A DNA stretch of 64,000 nucleotides. It comes from Patiria miniata (lineage: Eukaryota > Echinodermata > Asteroidea > Valvatida > Asterinidae). Each line of letters starts with the position of its first letter. Position 1 is the stretch's first letter. The stretch is taken from the NCBI RefSeq assembly GCF_015706575.1, contig NW_024037053.1, positions 62,001 through 126,000 on the forward strand, given 5' to 3'. Position numbers and translations under genes: made by a program. The notes under the pieces are model-generated. The model saw only the letters and a list, made by a program, of their open reading frames with translations, did not search any database and had not been told where the DNA came from. This document shows positions 43,001 to 62,965 of this stretch, in pieces.

Positions 43001-45296
43001 CCCTTTAAAAAAGTGTAAGAAAATTACATTTTCTACAAAAAGATACTATTCAAAATTTAAAAAAATGTAGGATCTTTAGAATTAAAAGAAGACTGTTTAA
43101 GGTTGCAGAAGTCATTTTGAAACGATAAAAAGACTTCAAGAACTATTGAGAAATAGTCAGGCTTTAATGTAATATATAATTTCACTGAAGAGAAAAACAT
43201 TCAACAGTTTCAATTATTTGTTTTCTTAATGTTGCACTTTTTTGCACACTCGGTATAGGACACTGCATGCTTAAGTAAACTCAAAATGTTTTTGGAAAAT
43301 CAGGCTTGATAAAATTTTTAACTCACCATCTGCTGAACATGATCTGAGAACATTTCCTTCCCTGCTGAATCATAGATGTATAATTCCTAAAAGGGACAAA
43401 AAACAAACAAGAAAGCAATTTACTACCCAGGACAATTAAATGAAACCATCTCAAACATTTTGTTTGAATAGCTAAAACTATGCATTACAAACTTGTCTTG
43501 AACAATTGAAGGTCTTAGATGAAAAAAAAAGTTTGACAGTTTAAAAATGAAACAGTAGACTTACCACACTGTTACTAGTTTCTGGAATGTTCACACTTTT
43601 AACGCACAGCTCTACTCCGATTGTCTAAAAAAAGGGAAGGAATTTTGAAGATTATTGGTGGATATAATCTTCTGCTCTAAAAAACTTTAAATACCAGTCA
43701 CTTCTTGTCATTGAGGATTACCACGGGTTAGATCTTGAGTACTTCAAAAGCCAAAACTGTAATTTTTAAACGACTTCTGCATCTTTGTAACGCACTGAAA
43801 TTGTTATGCCTCAAATATAGCATCGTCCCAGACTGGGACCTCGAGTGCAGAAAAACATGCAAAACATTTCCAGGCCAACTTTTTTCACTCTTCATCTGGA
43901 AAAAATCTCCAAATTTTTCATGAGGCAAAGACAAGGTCCGTACTATTTTCAGGTACCCGAGCCAGACTCTTCCATCCAGCATCTCAGCATCGACTCAGAG
44001 GCCACCCACATGGCCGCCATCAACAACAAAGGCAACTGCTACTGTTTGAAGTCTCAATTCAAGGAGGCTTTTCTTCAACATTTTACACCTGAGAGTGAAG
44101 CCAAGTGATTTCAATTTGAAGTTCTTACAGTTCTGGAAGTAAATTTGAAGCCTAAGACTAGACTGTTACATGTCCAACTGTCTGAAAAGACTGACCTCTT
44201 CACTAGTCTGGTGGTAGACTATGGAGAGATACATGTATAGAAATAGAGACCAGTACCAGATGTTTCGTTTGACACAGTTGACTGATGCAGTTCTAAAAGG
44301 GTGCTGGGCTGGTTGTTTCATATGCCAGTCTATTTTCTTTTGTTGCATGTTTTCAATACCTTAAGTTTTGGGATTCTCATACACAGAATCGAGAGAGCCA
44401 CATTTTTGGACTAGCATCGTCCCAAGTTGAGACGGTCCACTTACGTTGGGGCCAATGGTATAGTGTGGGGAGTAACAAAACAAACTGATTCCAAGTGAGT
44501 AGTTGGGATTCAACAGTACAAAGGCAAACTACTTTTTGATAGTAGGCTAAACGTCAAAATGTTTACTCCGCAAACAGAGAATTCTCTTACCATGGAGTAG
44601 GCTTTTGGAAAGTGTGTGCCATCACTGTGGAAAACTTGGGTCAGTGCGCTTTTACCCACCGTAGAATCACCTGTGATACAAGTCAATGTAAATTTTGTAG
44701 TACTCATCAACTGCTTAACTGAGCAATATTGTAATTTGTAAACCACAATTCTACTGCAAGGAAGATTTCTTGAGTTCACTTTATTCTACTCAACTCTTGT
44801 CTAACAATTCATTGTTAGCCTACTTACATTAATAATAATATGCAAAATGGAATATAAAACTTTTTTGGGCGTTTTTCATTTTAAAGTGTAACAGATAACT
44901 AGGCATAAGTTTTGTTTATGTCTTACGTTTTAACTAAGTTTTCAAATTTAAGTAGGCCTAGGCCTAGGTTGGTTTGCACATTGTGTGGCAAAGGATACAG
45001 CGCAGCATTACCGCACTAGTGGGTCTATGTATTGTTTAAGTGCACAATTATGCGAAAGAAAATTTTAAGCTAATTAATTAAACAGTGCCCCCCCCCCCGG
45101 TAACCCCCCTACCCCCCCCCCCCTCCCCCCCCCCCCCCGCCCAAAAGTAAAATAATAAACCACCATGTCGCAACTGGTGAATGTAATTGTGTGTGTTTGT
45201 TGTCACTTGTCAGTTAATCATTCTTATGATAAACAGTTATTACGTACCTACAACCACACACTTTGCTCGCAAAACTACCGGCATAGCAACAGGCAT
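40035..45296 (-). CDS. IFT27: Intraflagellar transport protein 27 (Rab-like GTPase), 7 exons, 191 aa
   Basis: Exons on the minus strand: 45296-45248, 44670-44591, 43624-43565, 43386-43327, 42242-42128, 41340-41231, 40136-40035. The sum is 576 nt with GT-AG junctions in phase. G1 motif GDSTVGKS at residues 17-24; switch-II DSAGKE (69-74), with lysine where Rabs have the catalytic glutamine, as in other IFT27 proteins; G4 NKTD (127-130); G5 CSA (156-158). The C terminus (TESLCE) has no prenylation motif, also typical. A second in-frame ATG at 45284 gives a length nearer human (186 aa), so the start is uncertain by four codons. IFT27 pairs with IFT25 in the IFT-B complex and helps exit of BBSome and Hedgehog components from cilia. 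Confidence 0.97.
40268..40600 (+). mobile_element. tRNA-derived SINE in IFT27 intron 6, with AAGAACC tail
   Basis: Head: ATGGCCAAGCGGTTAAGAGC (A box) and GTGGGTTCAAGACTGCC (B box), like a class II tRNA. Body: AGCAAGGCACTTTACCATTA, CTTCGGATGGGACGTAAAGC and GTAAAAGAACCCAGTAATAT. Tail: AACCAAGAACCAAGAACC repeats ending at about 40594. This body type is common in echinoderms and other marine deuterostomes. Nearly full length. Confidence 0.85.
41360..41990 (-). repeat. Three tandem SINE-body-like units, IFT27 intron 5
   Basis: AATTGTGGCAAAGTGTC-type words recur at about 41547, 41708 and 41894, with AACTCATTCAAAAATA and AAATCAAGTCGGTAAT between. Read on the minus strand this is GACACTTTGCCACAATT, typical of tRNA-SINE bodies. 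It looks like a locally duplicated SINE body. Confidence 0.6.
42486..43008. mobile_element. TTAA-flanked MITE, copy B (IFT27 intron 4)
   Basis: Same ends and order as copy A at 25679-26189, in the same orientation. It contains a perfect palindrome CCAACGCTGATCGG/CCGATCAGCGTTGG that copy A has lost on one side. Confidence 0.75.
43818..44424. other. Composite insertion carrying the mLST8 exon copy, with 13-bp direct repeats
   Basis: TAGCATCGTCCCA occurs at 43818-43830 and 44412-44424. Between them lie the mLST8 exon 6 fragment and a stretch (44249-44411) about 80 percent similar to mLST8 intron 2 (32969-33150), in an order reversed from that in the gene. The direct repeats look like a target duplication, but chance is possible. 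Confidence 0.5.
43953..44042 (+). pseudogene. Copy of the first 90 nt of mLST8 exon 6 in IFT27 intron 2
   Basis: Matches 35463-35552 at 89 of 90 positions; the single change is silent (GTG to GTA). It includes the acceptor-like TTTTCAG in front, then stops abruptly after GGCAACTGCTAC. It codes for [20 protein letters not shown] and a further 10 residues, then runs into unrelated codons and a stop. It is antisense to IFT27 and cannot make an mLST8 protein. The near identity implies a recent copy, or an assembly artefact. Confidence 0.9.
45089..45140. repeat. Poly-C tract in IFT27 intron 1
   Basis: Long C runs broken by single bases (CCCCGGTAACCCCCCTACC and following). No ends or duplications were recognised. 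Confidence 0.6.
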
Positions 45297-45790
45297 TTTA
45301 ATACACCTTTACTCTGAGGAGCTGAATGGTGATATTTACATCAAATTACGAGTTGTTTGGTTTCATTTTGCCACACACATTGACAGTAACTAGTGGAAAC
45401 TGTACACAACTTCGTTCAATTCATGGAATGGAATGAGTGCGCTGGTATCCCTTCACGCGTATTCACATACAATTTTATACGTTCGGCAACCACTGAAACT
45501 CAGCACACTTTGATATGGAGTACAAATGTGCACAAAATTAAATGTTCATTAATTTTGTTTCATATTTAGCCCATACGGAATTAAGGCGGAGTATGCACGA
45601 TGTAGACTGGACAGAGGCGGCGCAAGACTCAATTTTTTTTATTTGGGGGAGCAATTGGGGGAAATGAAATCTTGAGGTTTTGAGTTTTTTTTTTTTTTTT
45701 TTGGGGGGGGGGGGGGGGGGGACGCAGTCAAATCAAATCTGATGATATCCAATAATGTGGGAAAAGTAAGGAAGAGCCCAATAACTCGAG
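45297..45790. promoter_or_regulatory. Upstream region of IFT27
   Basis: Lies directly 5' of the IFT27 start on the minus strand and must include its promoter. A poly-T/poly-G tract at 45690-45720 sits about 400 bp upstream. No X-box-like ciliary motif could be assigned with confidence. Confidence 0.35.
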
Positions 45791-46470
45791 GCATGTTGAC
45801 TTCCATTAGGATTGTATTTGTTGCAAATAAAATCCTGTATTGTTACGGTCATAATAGCTTTATTAATGGACTTTTTTTATGAAATGAAATCTTTGATGCC
45901 AAACATCATGACAAATGAGTGTACGAAAATTAATTTTAATGTAACGTGTATTTCTTGAGTTGTTGGCCCCAAATCGGGTTTGGTGGTAGAGATCGAGATC
46001 ACTATAATAGAGGGCGCGCCACATAAATAGTGGTCTTAACAACGCATCAACACGGATGCTGCACAAGTGAAGAAAAAGAACACCTCGTTTCCGATGAACT
46101 ACTCAAGAAATACAAAATGGATTAAATTGAAATTTCGTGCAATTAGTTTTCACGATGTGTAGCATAAGTAGTTTGAATGGCGTGAGAATCCGTGGAGCTA
46201 TAAATACAATATGATCGTAACAATCTAGTGTTTTAAACATTAAAAATCCACGTTGACTTACATTAGGAGTGTATTTGTTGCAATTAAAATCCTGTATTGT
46301 TACGGTCATAATGACTTACATTAGGAGTGTATTTGTTGCAATTAAAATCCTGTATTGTTACGGTCATAATAGCTTGATAATTTGACGTTTTTATTATGAA
46401 ATGAAATCTTTTGATGTCAAACATCGTGACAAATGAGTGTACGAAAATTCATTTAAATATAACGTGTATT

Positions 46471-46679
46471 CAGTGGCGTAGCCAGGAATTTTTCAGTGGG
46501 GGGGGGGGGGGGGGGGGGAGGCAGGAACATTTCATGGGGGGGGGGGCGTCATGTAGATCAATGATAATTATTTTAGAAACTCAAAATTTCAGTGGGGGGG
46601 GGGGCGACTGGGGGGGCGAAAAGATTTCATGTGGGGGGGGGGGGCTATCGCCCCAACGCCCCCCGTGGCTACGCCACTG
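46471..46679. mobile_element. hAT-like MITE, 209 bp, 8-bp target duplication
   Basis: CGTGTATT lies at 46463-46470 and 46680-46687. Ends are CAGTGGCGTAGCCA and TGGCTACGCCACTG. The interior is G runs and a piece of spacer. Sister units 1 and 3 show the empty CGTGTATT site. Confidence 0.92.
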
Positions 46680-47257
46680 CGTGTATTTCTTGAGTTGTTG
46701 GCCCCAAATCGAGTTTGGTGGTGGAGATCGAGACCAATATAGAGGGCGCGCCACATAAATAGTAGTCTCGGCAACGCATCAATACGGATGCTGCACAAGT
46801 GAAGAAAAGAACAACCTCGTTTCCGATAAACTACTCAAGAAATACAAAATGGATTAAATTGAAAATTCGTGCAATTAGTTTTCACGATGTGTAGCAAGAG
46901 TAGTTTGAATGGCTGGAGAAACCGTGGAGCTATAAATATAATATGATCGTAACAATCTAGTGTTTTAAACGTTCAAAATCCATGTTGACTTCCATTAGGA
47001 TTGTATTTGTTGCAAATAAAATCCTGTATTGTTACGGTCATAATAGCTTTATTAATGGACTTTTTTTCTGAAATGAAATATTTTGATGCCAAACATCATG
47101 ACAAATTAGTGTACGAAAACTAATTTTAATGTAACGTGTATTTCTTGAGTTGTTGGCCCCAAATCGGGTTTGGTGGTGGAGATCGAGACCACTATAATAG
47201 AGGGCGCGCCACATAAATAGTGGTCTCGGCAACGCATCAACACGGATGCTGCACAAT

Positions 47258-47912
47258 CGTCACCGACACCACGAAGTAACACTCTACCGTGTTAAAGCAT
47301 ATTTTTTTCGATTTTCAGTTTTTTGGATTTTTAAACATTATTCATCAAGGCCTACCATTGCACGAAGTTTCAAAGCTTCAAGAGCTTTACTTTAATAATT
47401 ACGCAAAGTATCTATGGCAACTTTTGCGCGAAAGTGACAATTTTCGTTTTCACGAAGTAACACTCAAGTTCCATTTTCCATTGCAATGCATGGCGCGCAC
47501 TCTGCTCATAAGTGAGCAAAAACGTTTTCACGAAGTAACACTCTTCTTGTAACAAGTTACATGAGCGCGCGCGCGCTGACCTGAAGTTGCACTTTCCTCG
47601 TGTTAAATACATTGAAGAGTGTTACTTCGTGAAAACGAAAATGTACAGTTTCGCAGCTTTTTCGGTTTCACGAACTAACACTCATCTTTTTTCTCTTATT
47701 TCTTGTTTATTTAATACACAAACGAGTGAAAAACAGCAGATTTAATAAATTCAATTCATCAAGTGTCCACAACGAGAAACCCAACTGAAAAAACTCTGTC
47801 GTTTTGACGCAAAGTGTTGTTTTAGAAGGCGTTCAACTTTAGTTGCCGTTTTCTCCGATTGCTAGTTTTTTACTGGTATGTAGATGGGTGTTACTTCGTG
47901 GTGTCGGTGACG
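47258..47912. mobile_element. Non-autonomous DNA transposon-like insertion C, with CACGAAGTAACACTC sub-repeats
   Basis: The tandem unit is split at CACAAT/AATTGAAG, so AAT appears to be a 3-bp target duplication. The ends are CGTCACCGACACCACGAAG and the inverse CTTCGTGGTGTCGGTGACG. The sub-repeat TTTTCACGAAGTAACACTC occurs forward at about 47447, 47524 and 47664 and inverted at 47616, besides the two ends. A GCGCGCGCGC run lies at 47563-47575. At 655 bp it is almost the size of insertion B (659 bp) and shares its CGTCACCG end. Confidence 0.85.
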
Positions 47913-48095
47913 AATTGAAGAAAAAGAACAACCTCGTTTCCGATGAACTACTTAAGAAATACAAAATGGATTAAATTGAAATTTCGTGCAATTAGTTTTC
48001 ACGATGTGTAGCAAGAGTAGTTTGCGTGGCGTGAGAAACCGTGGAGCTATAAATATAATATGATCGTAACAATCTAGTGTTTTAAACGTTCAAAA

Positions 48096-49398
48096 TAAGA
48101 GCCCTTGAGGCCTGCGCGCGCGAGCGTACCGTGGGCATCACCTAAAATAAAATGGCTTGCTCGTCGTGATTGGTTCATTATGTATCCGCAGACATGCATG
48201 ATTCATATTACTTGAAAACAAATGAATAATGATGAGCTCCACGAGATGGTAGCGCTCTTGGCTTCACCACTTGCACTGGTCTTTTTTCATGCCAGAATCT
48301 GGGGCGTCAGGCGTCCGGGTAGACACGCGCGCTTTGACCAAAGGCTAAATACGCGCACGAAGATGGCGCGCGCACGTGGTATGTTCCCTCAACCCTTGGG
48401 TACCGTTGCGTCGGTTCTCGAAAGTGCATGGTCAAAGTGCCATCTTATTCCACACACACAACAAAAACTTCTGGCGTGTTAATTAGTGATGAATAATGAG
48501 CCTGATTTAAGCCCCGATGTCTGTCCAAAGGTTTAGTTTAAAAAGGTGTCTCGTACGTTAATCATGTTAAAAAGTCAACCCCTTCTAGCCTAATCCCGTC
48601 CAGGTATTCCGTCAAATACAGACGGAAACTTTAGAAAACACTCCAGACTTTTTCTAATTTGCAATATATGACGCTCTGAAACCCTTTTGAAGAAATGATT
48701 TTCATGTGATTCCGTTGGACCGTAATTAGGGAATAACAGTGTGAGGACCCGGTCTTCATTGCACTGCGTCACATTATGACAGGTTAGGGATGGCCGATGT
48801 TAATAAGTTGAAGATTTTTAATTAAAAGGCCGCATCTCAGTGATTCCCGTTTGCTATTCCCAGATTCGCAGCATTGTCAATGATGCTAGCATATCGTGAC
48901 TTGGGGCATGGAGGAAGGAATATGCTTGGGGCGACGGTGATCCCTGGGTAAAAGAAGTGTGAAGTGTTAATAGTATAATTTATATGTACATGTACTTCTA
49001 CTTCTAGAAGTATAAAATGCAGAGTTGATGCGTCGCAGAAATTACCAGCTGCTCTCTCGTGATAGTTTCTCGTACCACACCACCTTTTATTGTTTATTTT
49101 ATGGAGTTGTTTGTTTGGTGAAACCATAGAGCTATGGGTGAAACTAAGGCGGATATATAGATGCACCATTAATCAAATCATTTACTGATCCTCTCATATT
49201 TTGGGAGTACACTGACATTTTCACGTCACATCAGTCTCCCTAAACTTGGGTGATTTGTATGTAATAAATGCAAAATCGGCCGCCCATAGCTTTGAGCTTT
49301 TCATAGTAGTATGGTTCTATTTACAAGCGCCCCACGTTATGGAAATGACAAACAGAAGGACACACGACTTTTATTAACCCAGCCGCCCACCCATATTT
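48096..49398. other. No gene recognised
   Basis: Mixed sequence with GC-rich patches near 48110 and 48330-48370. ACCATAGAGCTATGGG at about 49127, and a loosely inverted CCCATAGCTTTGAGCT near 49284, may be a decayed MITE. No coding sequence can be supported. Confidence 0.4.
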
Positions 49399-49406
49399 TT
49401 TTTACT

Positions 49407-52400
49407 AACCAAGCTCAAGGTAGCCGCGGATTTGGCCGGATTTCTGGCCGCGCATTCAGCCACAGATTCAGCAGCGCATTCACCAAAAGACAAAAAATCT
49501 ATAATACATGCGGCATAAGGTGATCTATTTTCAAGATCACTACCCCTTTAAAACAAGGTGTACCTCTCATGTTGTCAAAAACTCGCAATTTTATTTCATA
49601 ATCCACGAGATCATGTTACTGGACACACTGAATTTTGGTATTGGCTTCAGCCGAACACTAATTGGTGCCTAATTAGCAGAGTTGCTGACTCGAGTCATGT
49701 GACTTAGACTCGAGTCGGACTCGAGTCGCTATTTTTGTGACTTGTGACTTGACTTGTAAATACCAGCTTTGACTTGTGACTTGACTTGGACTTGCAAACA
49801 ATGACTTGTGACTTGACTTGGACTTGCAAACAATGACTTGTGACTTGACTTGGGATTGCAAAAAATGACTTGTTACCAACCCAAGTCAGACGCTACTCGA
49901 GCGACCCGTTGAATTAAGCTATTATACTTTTAATTAGCTTTTTCATTCCAGAAAATAGACCTCAGTGACTGAATCCAGTAAAATGAATAGTTTCCCACTA
50001 GTTTAAAAAGTGTTCAATAAGACCGTCACAACAAACTACAGTTTTCAATGACCAATTGTCTCTTGCTTAATGTATGGGTTGAACAAACTTTGAAAGGAAC
50101 CTTTCATGAAAAGAAAGCAGGCCTTTATCAATTGCATGTAAAATACCGGATAGCCTAACCCATTGGTAGGCGTTTAGTATACATGAAAATTGAACAATAA
50201 AGTGTTAGTATACTACATGTAATCGAGTGAGGAAGTCTTTTTTTCACGGTCATCTCAACATTTATTTTTACAATGTAAAGTAAATTTATTAAAGTATACA
50301 AAGGGCTCATATCCGACAGATATGTGATAAACTACAAGAATAGTAATTGCAACACATTGAAAAAGGGGAATAAAGGAGGCATGTTCAAATAACTCGTAAG
50401 TTCACGCCAGGTTAATTCTTTTAGCTTATTACAGCTGGACAAAATAATGTGCAACTTGAGGTGTTCTTGGACAAAGATACTTGTGACTTGACTTGTTTTT
50501 AGACCAAATGACTTGTGACTTGACTTGTGACTGGACCTAATGACTTGTGACTTGACTTGGACTTGCAAACAATGACTTGTGACTTGACTTGGACTTGCAA
50601 AAAAATGACTTGCTGCCACCTCTGCTAATTAGCCCGTTCAAGTGACCATATTTTCCCTGCACAATAATTGGTTCTATTCGGCTGCGTATATCACTGCCTA
50701 TTTCAAACAAAGTGTACCACGTGCATTTTGTAAAAAAACTCGCATTTTTATTTCCTAATATACGAGATCATTATACTGGGCACACTTCATTTTGGTATAA
50801 GCTTCAGTTGAAAACTAATTAGTGCCTAATTAGCCCGTTAAAGTGACCCTATTTTACTGCACAATTAGAATGCGTTCTTTTCAACTGCGCATAATTATCA
50901 CTGCCCCTTTAAAACAAAGTGTACCTCACATGTTGTCAAAAACTCACAATTTAATTTCATAATCTACGAGATCATATTACTGTTCACATTTAAATTTGGT
51001 ATTGGCTCGAGCCGAACACTAATTGGTGCCTTATTAGCCCGTTAAAGTGACCCATTTTACTGCGACCCCAGGCAGTCAGTCATTATACGCAGCCGAATAA
51101 AAACCAATTCTAACAGTGCGGGGAAATGGGGTAACTTGAACGGGCTAATTAGCTGAAGCTTATACCAAAATGTAGTGTGCCATGTAACTTGATCTCGAAG
51201 ATCATGAAATAAAATTGTGAGACTTTGACAGCATGTGAGGTACACTTTGTTTTAAAGAACATACAGTTTATTGAAATTCAATCTGAATTCAAGTGAACAA
51301 AAATAAAGCACTCTGATAACTCAAGAAAAACACATTGCACTGAATTGAAATTTCGTCCAATAATTGTTCTGGATATAGGACTCAAACGTTTTGAAAATCG
51401 ACGGGAACACTATGCAGAATAAATTTATAATGATTCAAAGAAAATACAGTTTATTAATCGCGAAAAACTCAATCCGAATTCAAGTCACTTTTAGTTGAAT
51501 AAAAAGAAAGCACTCTTTCTGGAGATGATAACTCAAGAAAAACACATTGCACCGATTTGAAACTGCGTCCCATAATTGAATGATGATATACGACACAATA
51601 AATTTGAAATTTGACAGAAACTGTTGAAGAAAAAAATTAATACAACAAAAACAAATACTACAGTGTGTAAGGGCACTCCCGTACATTTTACCAACATCAA
51701 TTTCTTCCAAAAGAGGGCGCGCTACACAAATACTGGTCACCACCGTAAAGACGTCTGTCAACGTGGATCAGGATCTGCCCAAACGAAGTTGGCATTAAGT
51801 GAACAAAAATAAAACACGCCTTGTGGAGACGATAACTCAAGAACGACACAGTGCACTGAATTGAAATTTGGTTCAATAATTGTTCGGGATACAGGACACA
51901 AATGGTTTGAAAATCAATGGGAACCCTTGAAGATTAAATTTAATATGATTTAAAGAATATACAGCTTATTAATCGCGAAAAATTCAATTCGAATTCGAGT
52001 CACTTTTAATGGAACAAAAATAAACCCCTCTTTGTGGAGACGATAACTGATGAAAAAGACATTATATTGATTTAAAATTGCGTCCCATAATTGACTGTGA
52101 TATACGACACAATAGTTTCAAATTTGACAGAACTGTTGAAGAAAAAAAGTAATGCAACAAAAACAAACACTACAGTGTTTTAAAGAGGCAGTAATATACG
52201 CAGCCTAATAGAACCAATTATAATAGTGCATGGAAAATGCGGTCACTGTAATGGGCTAATTATGCACCAATTAGTGTTCGGCTGGAGCCAATACCAAAAT
52301 TAAGTGTGAACAGTAACATGATCTCGAAGATTACGAAATGCAATTGTGAGATTTTGACAACATGTGAGGTACAATTTGTTTTAAAGGGGCAGTGATATGC

Positions 52401-52889
52401 GCAGTTGAAAAGAACTCATTCTAATAGTGCAGGGAATATGGGATCTCTTTAACAGGCTAATTAGGCACTAATTGGCGTTCGGCTGAAGCCCGTACCAAAA
52501 TGAAGTGTGCCCAGTAACATAATCTCGTAGATGATGAAATAAAATTGTGAGTTTTTGACATTACGTGTGGGTATATTACACTTTGTTTCACTGAAGTGAT
52601 GCATTTACTTTCAAACGTCTCCAAAAGCGTTGAAAAATACCGCGAAATGTCACGATTCCCATCATGCAGCTAATTTAATAGTAATTATTGCGTCAAAAAT
52701 TGTTGCTTTTAAACGGTTGCTTAAAATATTGTTATTTGCCCGTTTATTATGGAAAATTCGTTGATTAAATGGATCCCCTTTTGCCGCATGTATTATACAC
52801 TTTTTAATTTTGGTGAATGCGCGGCTGAATAACTCGCTGAATACGCAGCCAGACATCCGGCCAAATCCGCCGCTACCTTGAGCCCGGTT
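49407..52889. mobile_element. 3.5-kb fold-back element upstream of CMAS
   Basis: TTTTTACT lies at 49399-49406 and 52890-52897. The ends are AACCAAGCTCAAGGTAGC and the inverse GCTACCTTGAGCCCGGTT, extending inward over about 100 bp (GCGGATTTGGCCGGAT and so on). Inside, units of about 190 bp (CACTAATTGGTGCCTAATTA; AAAACAAAGTGTACCTC) occur twice or more on the left and inverted on the right (51060-51260, 52180-52590). Central units carry AATTGAAATTTCGTCCAATA. There is no transposase. It contains the hAT-like insertion at 49677-50624. Superfamily is uncertain: an 8-bp duplication fits hAT, while the long ends recall Mutator. Confidence 0.75.
49677..50624. mobile_element. hAT-like element nested in the fold-back element, 948 bp
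   Basis: CTAATTAG is duplicated at 49669-49676 and 50625-50632. The ends are CAGAGTTGC and GCCACCTCTG. Both ends are followed inward by GACTTGTGACTTGACTTGG repeats and GACTCGAGTCGG words. The middle is unique AT-rich DNA. Confidence 0.88.
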
Positions 52890-52897
52890 TTTTTACT

Positions 52898-53059
52898 CGT
52901 GCCAGTCGTGGGCAAAATATTGTGCATGTGGTATGTTTACATTATTATTTACGATAGATCGATCGCTGCAAGTTGGCTCATCATTTTTCAACTGAAGTTC
53001 CCACAGCCTCGTACTTGTAGTCGCATTGTATACTGCAAATAGGCAAAACAAACCAAAAG
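52898..53059 (+). promoter_or_regulatory. Putative CMAS promoter and 5' UTR
   Basis: Only 162 bp separate the fold-back element from the CMAS ATG, so the core promoter is either in this stretch or borrowed from the element. No TATA box or other core signal stands out. Confidence 0.4.
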
Positions 53060-62027
<8,968 letters not shown>

Positions 62028-62965
62028 TTGGCTCATTGCTTAAAAGTTTGGCTGTAGAAGGTATCCAACCTCGATAGTGGCACCTCACTTTCAACTAGGC
62101 TTGCATGGTACTTTTTTGTAATCCCAAAACCTTTGTTGGAAGGTGATTGCTTCACACTACATGTACACTACTAAGATGAGAGTGAATTTTCTTACTCTAG
62201 TTTTCATTCAAGGCCAAAGGTGTAAAGATGAAACCATGTTAAAGGGAGTTGTCAGTGAAGTTTTGTAGAATCTATACTCTAGTACATTGTGCAGTATCTG
62301 CACCGTCACAGGCTGAATCATAAACTCATTCAGTTTTGTTGTGTTGAACAGAAAATTGAATTTGTTTTGTTAAACTTATGTTTTTTCCCCATGTACTTTT
62401 TACCAATAGTCATGAAGTGAACATGACTTCAATTCGGGCCAAAATTAAATTAATAGTTCTGCTTCGGATTACATGGCATTCGAAAATAGGGTAGGTAAGT
62501 TGGGAATCTTTTTTTTCTCCAATTTTTGTGTGCAAGATCATATGGAGGTGTCTGCGTGTAGTCAAGGGTAAAAGTAGAAATTGGGGTTTGGGTGTTTTTT
62601 GCTCATAGCAGAACTATTTTTTGTTTGGCCTCATAGAGTGCCAATGTTGTTTACTTAATGAAATATATATTACTTTGCTTACCGGATGACTGAGCTAAGT
62701 TGAGTTTGAAATTCAAAACTGCATTTCGCCCCCGTAGAAACAGACTTCCATCCTGTAGGAAAGAGCTTGCAGATTATGTACTTTTTGTAATTTGTAAATC
62801 TCCATGATTTGAGGTTTGAGGAATTCATGTTTAAATTAGCTGAAATTGTTTATTGTAAAATTGATATTTAATTGTTGAATTTTATTTTACAGGTGAGGTA
62901 AACGGACTAAAATATTACTGAAATGTACTTGTGGTTATTTTATAGGTGTTTTTTTTTTTGTGCTG
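62028..62965 (+). other. Probable CMAS 3' UTR and downstream sequence
   Basis: No second gene starts here. No canonical AATAAA was noticed before the MITE at 62966, so the 3' end of the transcript cannot be placed. Confidence 0.35.

Larger units (their letters stand above)
45793..48095. repeat. Tandem block of about 460-bp units, three copies, split by two insertions
   Basis: The unit starts near GTTGACTTCCATTAGGATTG (45795, 46983; variant at 46254) and contains GAGGGCGCGCCACATAAATA and TTTCACGATGTGTAGCA. Unit 2 holds a hAT-like MITE (46471-46679) and unit 3 holds insertion C (47258-47912). Unit 2 also has a short internal duplication of GACTTACATTAGGAGTG. Related words, such as ACTCAAGAAAAACACATTG and GAGGGCGCGC, occur in the fold-back element at 49407-52889. 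Confidence 0.8.
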
